A program made the position numbers and the translations under genes. 8,137 bases of DNA from Actinomycetota bacterium (GTDB taxonomy: Bacteria; Actinomycetota; Thermoleophilia; UBA2241). Positions 1 to 5,014 of the stretch are shown in pieces. Numbering within the stretch: the first letter of the stretch is position 1; the number at the start of each line of letters is the position of its first letter. Below the pieces are notes generated by a model. That model was not told where the DNA came from, ran no database searches, and saw only the letters and a list, made by a program, of their open reading frames with translations. The stretch is from contig PMKK01000106.1 of the NCBI GenBank assembly GCA_003157715.1, positions 1 to 8,137 on the forward strand. Reading direction: 5' to 3'.

Positions 1-1
1 C

Positions 2-484
2 GAGTGCGAAGACATCTTCCTGCCTGAGCTCATGCAGGCCGCCCTCGCTTTCCAGGCGGCCATGACGGTGCTCGAGCCGAAGATCAAAGAGAGCGGCAAC
101 GAAGGTCCCAAGAAGGGCAAGATCGTGCTCGGCACGGTCAAGGGCGACCTGCACTCGATCGGCAAGAACATCCTCAAGCTGCTCTACGAGACCTCCGGCT
201 TCGACGTCTGGGACCTCGGCATCGACGTCGATCTGTTCAAGTTCATCGACAAGGCCAAAGAGGTCGACGCCGACGTCATCGCCATCTCGGCGCTGCTCAC
301 GACCACCCTGGTCGGCCAGCGCGACGTCATCGAGGCACTCAAGGACCAGGGGACCCGCGACCGCTACAAGATCATCATCGGCGGCGGCGCGACGACCCAG
401 GCGTGGGCCGACACGATCGGCGCCGACGGCTGGGCGGGCACGGCCTACGAGGCCGTCAACCTGACGACCAAGCTGGTCTCGTGA
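2..484 (+). CDS. Corrinoid (cobalamin-binding) methyltransferase protein, MtmC/MttC type, 5'-truncated by window edge
   Basis: The reading frame is open from base 2, so the true start lies outside the window; the Met at 32 is internal. The first ~25 visible residues (FLPELMQAALAFQAAM...) match the end of the helical cap domain (B12-binding_2) of methylamine and methanol corrinoid proteins. A Rossmann-like B12-binding domain follows. It carries GDLHSIGKNI, the DxHxxG motif whose His (codon 152-154) would be the lower axial cobalt ligand. Next come SALLTTT and GGGATTQAWADTIGADGWA, equivalent to the family's usual SALLTTTM and GGAPVTQEWADEIGADGYA. The cytosolic protein would accept a methyl group from the methyltransferase encoded 88 bases downstream and pass it to a second methyltransferase not seen here. 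Archaeal mtmCB operons have the same gene order. The C-terminus is complete (TGA at 482). Whether it is nearest to MtmC, MtbC or MttC cannot be decided from this fragment. Confidence 0.93.
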   Translation, partial: ECEDIFLPELMQAALAFQAAMTVLEPKIKESGNEGPKKGKIVLGTVKGDLHSIGKNILKLLYETSGFDVWDLGIDVDLFKFIDKAKEVDADVIAISALLTTTLVGQRDVIEALKDQGTRDRYKIIIGGGATTQAWADTIGADGWAGTAYEAVNLTTKLVS

Positions 485-505
485 GGGAGCGCTCCGGCAA
501 CCGCG

Positions 506-529
506 CGGTGACGGCAGCGCCCGCCACCG
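506..529 (+). other. Intercistronic hairpin between corrinoid-protein and methyltransferase genes
   Basis: CGGTG-A-CGG (506-514) can pair with CCG-C-CACCG (521-529). This gives eight base pairs with one A.C mismatch and a 6-nt loop. There is no T-tract after it, so it is more likely an RNA processing or stability element than a terminator. In corrinoid operons it could help set unequal amounts of the two proteins, which is inference. At this GC content a chance hairpin is quite possible. Confidence 0.3.
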
Positions 530-572
530 GCAGCCCTTACGCTCCGTCGACCCCGACTCCCAGGAGAACGCC

Positions 573-1955
573 ATGATCGATCTGGTGGAGGTCTTCGAGC
601 GCGCCGAGATCGGGCCGCTCACCTCTGAGACCGACTACTACATGAAGCGCTTCGTCCCCAAGCTGAGCGAGATCATCGCGCGCCACGGGATCAAGTGGGA
701 CAAGAACACCATCGTGAACACCGACGACGATCTCACCGACCGCGTCTTTCAGGCGGCCGTCGACCTGCTCGCCGAAGCCGGCGCCTACTGCCCCGAGACC
801 AACCGCGTCATGCAGTTCACGCGCGACGAGATCCTCACGGCCTGCGGGCAGTGTCCGACCGAGACGACCTTCGGCGAGGGACGCGAGCGCAAGGTCATGC
901 GCGGTCGCCGGCCCGACACGACCGACGATCGCCCGTGGGTGCACGTCGGCGGCGGCATCTACACGACCGACGAGACGGTCTTCGTCGACACGGTCGAGAA
1001 GATGGCCTCGTACAACATCGTCGACTCGGTCAGCGTGCCCTCGATCCTCCACCTGCGCGGCAAGGACGCCCGCGTGCGTTCGCCGCAAGAGGTGCTCTCG
1101 GCCTGCAAGACCGTGCGCCTCGCCCGTGAAGGGATCCGCCGCTCCGGACGCGCCGGGCTGCCGATCATCAACGGCATCTCCGCCGCCTCGCAGCCGGCCT
1201 CGATGTTCGCGGCCAGCTACCCCGACTTCGGCCTGCGGCCGAGCGACGGCTTTCTGATCGACTTCCTGTCGGAGCTCGTAGTCGGCTATGAGGCCCTCCA
1301 GAAGGTGGCCTTCTACAACAGCCTGAGCGCCAACATCGGCTCCACCTCGACGCCCCTGTTCGGTGGCTACGCCGGCGGCGCCGAAGGCGTCGCCGTCACG
1401 GCTACCTGCTACATGATCATGGGCAATCTGATCTTCCGCGGCAGCTACCACTACAACGCGCCGCTGCACAGCAAGCTGCACCTCTCCTCGACACGGCCGC
1501 TGATCTGGGCGATCGCCATGTCGAACGCCGCCATCGGGCGCAACATGGGCTACCCCATGGTCAACCTGCCCTACCTGGGCGGCGGTTCCGGCACCAAGCA
1601 GTACCACTACGAGATGGCCTGCTACCTGCTGGCCATCGTCAGCTCGGGCGGCAACATCTTCTCGGGTCATCCCGCCATGGCGGTGCAGTCCGACTCGCTC
1701 GTGCCCGACGACCACAAGTTCCACGCCGAGATCGGCCTGGCCGTCTCCAACCTCACGCGCGCAGAGGCCGAGCCCCTGGCCCAGAAGCTCTATCCGCTCT
1801 TCGGCGACAAGCTGAAGGACCCCGACAAGGGCTTCACCTTCCAGGAGGTCTACGACGCCAAGACCAAGCGGATCGTCAACGACGAGTACCGCAAGGCCAT
1901 GGACGACGTGCGCACCGAGCTCGGGGCCATGGGCCTCGAGGTGCCCGTCAGCTGA
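573..1955 (+). CDS. MtmB-family corrinoid methyltransferase lacking pyrrolysine
   Basis: This 460-residue protein has nearly the length of archaeal monomethylamine methyltransferase MtmB (458) and aligns with it along most of its length by eye against the M. barkeri protein recalled from memory. Shared stretches include AYCPETNRVMQFTRDEI (MtmB: IYCTDTHRIVKYTEDEI), SPQEVLSACKT, FGGYAGG at 263-269, the His/Pro/His pattern near 293-299, STR near 306-308, and KGFTFQEVYDAKT near the C-terminus. MtmB folds as a TIM barrel and moves methyl from methylamine to its corrinoid partner. There is no in-frame TAG. The pyrrolysine position (202 in MtmB) falls on Ile198/Ile199 (1164-1169). MtmB Glu229, Glu259 and Gln333 appear as Leu228, Thr258 and Leu332, while Tyr335 is kept as Tyr334. 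The substrate is therefore probably not monomethylamine and is unknown. The start is supported by AGGAG at 562-566, six bases upstream. The corrinoid gene precedes it. Automated pipelines may label it only as a trimethylamine/MttB-like or hypothetical methyltransferase. Confidence 0.85.
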   Translation: MIDLVEVFERAEIGPLTSETDYYMKRFVPKLSEIIARHGIKWDKNTIVNTDDDLTDRVFQAAVDLLAEAGAYCPETNRVMQFTRDEILTACGQCPTETTFGEGRERKVMRGRRPDTTDDRPWVHVGGGIYTTDETVFVDTVEKMASYNIVDSVSVPSILHLRGKDARVRSPQEVLSACKTVRLAREGIRRSGRAGLPIINGISAASQPASMFAASYPDFGLRPSDGFLIDFLSELVVGYEALQKVAFYNSLSANIGSTSTPLFGGYAGGAEGVAVTATCYMIMGNLIFRGSYHYNAPLHSKLHLSSTRPLIWAIAMSNAAIGRNMGYPMVNLPYLGGGSGTKQYHYEMACYLLAIVSSGGNIFSGHPAMAVQSDSLVPDDHKFHAEIGLAVSNLTRAEAEPLAQKLYPLFGDKLKDPDKGFTFQEVYDAKTKRIVNDEYRKAMDDVRTELGAMGLEVPVS

Positions 1956-2068
1956 TCGTCTGACCACTCCGCGCCCTTTGTGTTCCCCCCCGCCGCGCCC
2001 CGTCAGCGTCTCGCCGGGAGCGCTCGAGAGCCACCCTCATGATCGAAGATGATCACGAAAGTGGCCAC

Positions 2069-2088
2069 GTGGATGGGCGCCATTCCAC
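2069..2088 (+). terminator. Weak hairpin, possible end of the methyltransferase transcript
   Basis: GTGGATGG (2069-2076) pairs with CCATTCCAC (2080-2088) with one bulged T and a 3-nt GCG loop. GTGGCCAC, a perfect 8-bp palindrome, lies directly before it (2061-2068). There is no downstream T-run. It could be a U-less terminator or just part of the upstream control region. Confidence 0.25.
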
Positions 2089-2141
2089 ACCCGCTGCGGC
2101 CCTCCTCCCCAGTCATAGCGGCCGAGCGCCGATGAAACCCC

Positions 2142-2169
2142 TTGACAAGCCAAAAAGCGATCTTAGAAT
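2142..2169 (+). promoter_or_regulatory. Sigma-70-type promoter for the DeoR-led operon
   Basis: TTGACA (2142-2147) is a perfect -35 box. TAGAAT (2164-2169) is a -10 box one base from TATAAT, and the spacer is 16 nt. The element stands out because the surroundings are strongly GC-rich and this stretch has A/T runs. Transcription would start at about 2175-2178, giving a short leader of about 50 nt before the regulator gene. Confidence 0.8.
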
Positions 2170-2180
2170 CTGATCATCTC

Positions 2181-2210
2181 TGAACGGTCATGCGGGGTCA
2201 TGATCGTTCA
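2181..2210. promoter_or_regulatory. 30-bp palindrome, candidate operator of the DeoR-family regulator
   Basis: TGAACGGTCATG (2181-2192) and CATGATCGTTCA (2199-2210) are inverted repeats matching at 11 of 12 positions, with a 6-nt spacer CGGGGT. The site begins only a few bases after the predicted transcription start, the classic place for a repressor block. It lies next to the gene for a DNA-binding regulator, so autoregulation is likely (inference). It also contains the ATG at 2200, which argues that this ATG is operator DNA rather than the start codon. Confidence 0.65.
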
Positions 2211-2217
2211 TGGCTCT

Positions 2218-2228
2218 GGGGGAAGGGG
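2218..2228 (+). promoter_or_regulatory. Purine-rich Shine-Dalgarno deciding the regulator start
   Basis: GGGGGAAGGGG lies just upstream of GTG at 2230 and TTG at 2233, both in the regulator's frame. Neither the ATG at 2200 nor the ATG at 2257 has a comparable site at a suitable distance. This favours a GTG or TTG start. Confidence 0.5.
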
Positions 2229-2229
2229 C

Positions 2230-3018
2230 GTGTTGTCCGCACCGGACGTTCGCGAGATGCTGCCGGCCGAAAGGCGCGCCCGCATCGTCGCCGCGCTGCG
2301 CCGTCAGCCCGCCGTTCGGGTCGCCGCCCTGAGCGAAGAGCTCGGCGTCTCCGAGATAACCATCCGTCGCGACCTCATGCTGCTCGAGCAGGAAGGTGTT
2401 CTGGCGCGCACGTACGGCGGAGCGGTGCGACGCCCGCAGGACACCGACGAGCCGGGCTACGACGACACCGCCGCGGTCCACGCGGCGCAGAAGGACCGCA
2501 TCGCTCAGGCCGCCGCCGCGATGATCGAACCGCGCGACACCGTATTTCTCGGCTCGGGCACGACGGTCGCGCAGATGCTGCGCTACATCGATCCCAAACT
2601 GGCGGCGCGGGTCATCACCCACAGCCTCGCCGCCGCGGTCGAAGCACGCGGCCTGAGCCTCGAGATCGTCTTTCTCGGCGGCCTCTACCGGCCGGCGATC
2701 GACGCGGTCGAAGGGACCTGGGCGCTCGACATGATCGAGCACTTCAACGCCGACAAGGCGTTTCTCGGAGCCGACTGTCTCGACCCGCGAGCAGGTCTCA
2801 CGACACCCAGCATCGCCGTGGCGGCCATCGAGCTCGCCATGATCCGGCGTACGCGCGGCGAGGTCGCCGTGCTGGTGGACAGCAGCAAGATCGGACTGGT
2901 CGGCGCGGTCGTCGTCTGCCCCCTCGATCAGATCGACATCGTGCTGGTCGACGGCGGCATCGACGCCGAGGCCTGTGAGCTCATTCGGCGCGCGGGACCA
3001 CAGTGTGAAGTGGTGTGA
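2230..3018 (+). CDS. DeoR/GlpR-family transcriptional regulator
   Basis: From the GTG at 2230 the protein is 262 residues, typical of the family. LPAERRARIVAALR (about 11-24) begins the usual DeoR N-terminal winged helix. The helix-turn-helix follows at about 31-52 (VAALSEELGVSEITIRRDL), then LEQEGVLARTYGGAV, the family's wing. The rest is the ISOCOT-like sensor domain, with FLGSGTTVAQ, ITHSL, FLGG, KAFLGADCLDP, LVDSSKIG and DGGI. DeoR proteins usually repress transport and catabolic genes and respond to phosphorylated sugars or similar metabolites, which fits a downstream unit with a kinase-like protein. A promoter and a palindromic operator lie directly upstream. The start is uncertain: ATG 2200 lies inside the operator, ATG 2257 matches the usual N-terminus but lacks a ribosome site, and GTG 2230 or TTG 2233 follows a strong purine run. 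The effector cannot be read from the sequence. Confidence 0.9.
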   Translation: MLSAPDVREMLPAERRARIVAALRRQPAVRVAALSEELGVSEITIRRDLMLLEQEGVLARTYGGAVRRPQDTDEPGYDDTAAVHAAQKDRIAQAAAAMIEPRDTVFLGSGTTVAQMLRYIDPKLAARVITHSLAAAVEARGLSLEIVFLGGLYRPAIDAVEGTWALDMIEHFNADKAFLGADCLDPRAGLTTPSIAVAAIELAMIRRTRGEVAVLVDSSKIGLVGAVVVCPLDQIDIVLVDGGIDAEACELIRRAGPQCEVV

Positions 3019-3101
3019 GCGCCTGCCACCGACGCGGCGACCCCGCCGCCGAGGTGGCCGACCAGAAGTGCAGCTTTTCCAGAACGACACGGGAGCAGCA
3101 G

Positions 3102-3914
3102 ATGACTGAAGAAGAGACACAACCGGCCGGCGAGGTCGGCGCGCAGGTCGGCCTGGGCCGGCCCGACGCCGATCTGGCCAAACTCTTTGAGGACGAAGCC
3201 TTGCGCGTCGTGGCGGCCGGCGAGCAGAAGGGCATCCCGCTGCGCATCATCGGGGCGCTCGCCTTCCACCACCACTGTCCGCAGTTCGGCTGGATCCAGA
3301 CGAAGCTGAACAGGGTGTACACCGACATCGACTTCGCCGCCTACGCCAAGCAGTCCAAACCGATCCGTGACCTCTTCGTCTCGCTGGGCTACGACGAGGA
3401 CCTCGAGATCAACAGCTTCCACGCCGAGGGCGGCAGGCTGATCTTCAACAACCCCACGAACCACATCCACGTCGACGTCTTCATGGACAAGCTCGACTTC
3501 TGTCATCCCATCCCCTGGAAGAACCGCCTCGAGGTCGACCCGTTCACCATCCCGCTGGCGGAGCTCGTGCTCGAGAAGATGCAGATCGTGAAGATCAACG
3601 AGAAAGACATCATCGACACGATCATGCTGCTGCGCGAGCACGCGATCGCCACCGACGACGACGATCACGTGAACGCCGACCGCATCGCCGAGCTCTGTGC
3701 CGGCGAGTGGGGGCTCTGGCGCACGACCTCGATGAACCTCGAGAAGGTGCGCGACTATCTCCCCCACTTCGACCTGTCCGACGAGGACAGAAGCATCGTG
3801 GCGCAGCGTGTCGACGAGCTGCTGAAGGCGATGGACGACCGCCCCAAGGGTACGAAGTGGCGCCTGCGGGCCAGGGTCGGCGACAAGGTCAAATGGTACA
3901 ACGTGATCGATTAG
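3102..3914 (+). CDS. Nucleotidyltransferase-fold protein (AbiEii/MNT-like), role unknown
   Basis: The protein has 270 residues. ATG at 3102 is chosen because GGGAG (3091-3095) sits six bases upstream. An in-frame GTG at 3015 overlaps the regulator stop but has no ribosome site, and the added residues do not look conserved. The pol-beta-type nucleotidyltransferase pattern is visible: IIGALAF (Gly51, where GG or GS is usual), TDIDF with Asp75 and Asp77 as the metal-binding DxD, and HVDVF with Asp125 as the probable third carboxylate. LAELVLEKMQIVKINEKDIIDTIMLL (152-177) matches the lysine/aspartate helical region of AbiEii-type proteins. The C-terminal ~90 residues, with several Trp, I do not recognise. 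It should be a cytosolic NMP-transferring enzyme or a derivative. There is no adjacent AbiEi-type antitoxin, and its place between a metabolic regulator and a phosphoesterase suggests a metabolic or modifying role. The target is unknown. Confidence 0.7.
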   Translation: MTEEETQPAGEVGAQVGLGRPDADLAKLFEDEALRVVAAGEQKGIPLRIIGALAFHHHCPQFGWIQTKLNRVYTDIDFAAYAKQSKPIRDLFVSLGYDEDLEINSFHAEGGRLIFNNPTNHIHVDVFMDKLDFCHPIPWKNRLEVDPFTIPLAELVLEKMQIVKINEKDIIDTIMLLREHAIATDDDDHVNADRIAELCAGEWGLWRTTSMNLEKVRDYLPHFDLSDEDRSIVAQRVDELLKAMDDRPKGTKWRLRARVGDKVKWYNVID

Positions 3915-3950
3915 GGCTCGCGCAGGCTACGACGCTACAAGGAAGGCAGT

Positions 3951-4949
3951 ATGGCTCTCTTCAAAAGGAAAGACGCAGGAACGAAGCAATCGCGATTGTT
4001 CTTTGCGACCGACATCCACGGCTCTGAGCGGACCTTTCGCAAGTTCCTGAACTGCGCCAAGTTCTACAAGGTCGACCACATCATCATGGGCGGCGACATC
4101 ACGGGCAAGTTCCTCGTGCCGATCGTCCACGAACACGACAGCCACTACCGCACGACCCTGCAGGGCACGACCGAGACGATCGAGGGCGCCGACGCCCTGA
4201 CGGCGGTCAAGGATCGCATCGAGACGCTCGGCTTCTACCACGTCACCGTCGAAGAAGACGAGCTGCACGCCATGCAGGCGGACCAGAGTGAGATCGACGC
4301 CACGTTCCGCCGGCTGGCGCGCGAGCGCCTCGAACGCTGGATCGCCCTGGCCGACGAGCGTCTCGCCGAGACCAACGTCAAGTGGTACGTCACCGGCGGC
4401 AACGACGACCAGCCCGAGGTGCTCACCGTGCTCGACGAGGTAAAGAGCGAGCACGTCGTGAATTGCGAGGGCCGTGTGGTCATGGTCGACGACCTCTACC
4501 CCACCGCGAACTGCGGCTACTCCAACCCCACCCCGTGGGACACGCCGCGCGAAGTCGACGAGGACAAGCTCGAAGCGATCCTCGAAGACGCCGTGAAGGG
4601 CGTCGACGACTTCACAAGCGCCATCTTCAACTTTCACGTACCGCCGTACGACTGCACGCTCGACGACTGTCCGAAGCTCGACTGGTCGACCGATCCGCCG
4701 TCGCCGGTGATCGTCGGCGGCGTCGCGCAGTCGGCCCCGGCCGGCAGCCACGCCGTCCGCAAGATCATCGAGAAGTACAAGCCGTTGCTTGCCCTGACCG
4801 GCCACATCCACGAGTCGCGCGGCCTCATCAACGTGGGCCGCACGACCGTGATCAACCCGGGCAGCGAGTACGGCGAGGGCATCATCCGCGGCTGCATCTT
4901 CACGCTGCAGCCCGGCAAGGTGGTCGGCTATCAGATGACGTCGGGCTAG
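3951..4949 (+). CDS. Calcineurin-like metallophosphoesterase
   Basis: The protein has 332 residues. ATG at 3951 has GGAAGG (3941-3946) four bases upstream and starts 36 bases after the previous stop, so the two genes are probably co-transcribed. All five metal-binding blocks of the family are present: TDIHG (Asp21, His23), GGDITG (Asp49), GGNDD (Asn151, Asp152, in place of the commoner GNHE), NFHVPP (His229) and TGHIHE (His285, His287). GRTTVINPGSEYGEGI near the end is the usual closing strand of small bacterial phosphoesterases. Between blocks II and III lies an insert of about 100 residues with charged helical sequence, longer than in compact YfcE-type enzymes, probably a cap that decides substrate choice (inference). 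There is no signal peptide, so it acts in the cytosol. Likely substrates are phosphomono- or diesters, and the operon suggests a phosphorylated or nucleotidylated small molecule. The exact substrate is unknown. Confidence 0.9.
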   Translation: MALFKRKDAGTKQSRLFFATDIHGSERTFRKFLNCAKFYKVDHIIMGGDITGKFLVPIVHEHDSHYRTTLQGTTETIEGADALTAVKDRIETLGFYHVTVEEDELHAMQADQSEIDATFRRLARERLERWIALADERLAETNVKWYVTGGNDDQPEVLTVLDEVKSEHVVNCEGRVVMVDDLYPTANCGYSNPTPWDTPREVDEDKLEAILEDAVKGVDDFTSAIFNFHVPPYDCTLDDCPKLDWSTDPPSPVIVGGVAQSAPAGSHAVRKIIEKYKPLLALTGHIHESRGLINVGRTTVINPGSEYGEGIIRGCIFTLQPGKVVGYQMTSG

Positions 4950-5004
4950 ACGCCCGGCTCTTCTCCGCAAGCGGTTTCATTCATCCGGTCTTTCAACTGA
5001 GTAT

Positions 5005-5009
5005 GGGGG
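5005..5009 (+). promoter_or_regulatory. Shine-Dalgarno deciding the permease start
   Basis: GGGGG (5005-5009) is followed by five bases and ATG at 5015. The alternative ATG at 5003 overlaps this G-run and has no ribosome site of its own. Confidence 0.5.
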
Positions 5010-5014
5010 TTGAG

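Larger units (their letters stand above)
1956..2229. other. Intergenic regulatory region between methyltransferase gene and DeoR-led unit
   Basis: No gene is supported in these 274 bases. They hold a weak hairpin (2069-2088), a strong promoter (2142-2169), a 30-bp palindrome (2181-2210) and four copies of the core GATCAT or its complement ATGATC (2039-2044, 2050-2055, 2172-2177, 2200-2205). The region is visibly less GC-rich than the genes around 2040-2060 and 2140-2185. No intrinsic terminator with a T-tract follows the methyltransferase gene, so read-through into the next unit is possible. Confidence 0.7.

Noticed and set aside
573..1955. Annotation as MttB-type trimethylamine or glycine betaine methyltransferase
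   Set aside because: The end-to-end residue pattern, length and the FGGYAGG region fit MtmB. MttB superfamily members differ in these blocks. A profile search would settle it.
573..1955. Hidden in-frame amber (pyrrolysine) codon
   Set aside because: The frame runs from ATG to TGA at 1953 without any TAG, and the pyrrolysine-equivalent codons are ATC ATC.
537..1967. 476-residue open frame on the minus strand opposite the methyltransferase gene
   Set aside because: It is the antisense shadow of a strongly conserved gene. Its translation is rich in V, G, D, H and R with no family pattern, as expected from GC-rich third positions.
1956..2229. Cobalamin or glycine riboswitch upstream of the operon
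   Set aside because: I could not find a B12-box-like or glycine-aptamer-like core, and the promoter-to-start leader is only about 50 bases long.
3102..3914. AbiE-type toxin-antitoxin system
   Set aside because: Only the nucleotidyltransferase-like partner is seen. No AbiEi-like antitoxin adjoins it, and the neighbours are metabolic genes.
4382..5014. N-terminal extension of the permease frame back into the phosphoesterase gene
   Set aside because: The extension is arginine-rich and not membrane-like, and it overlaps a gene with all five metal-binding motifs. ATG 5015 has its own ribosome site.
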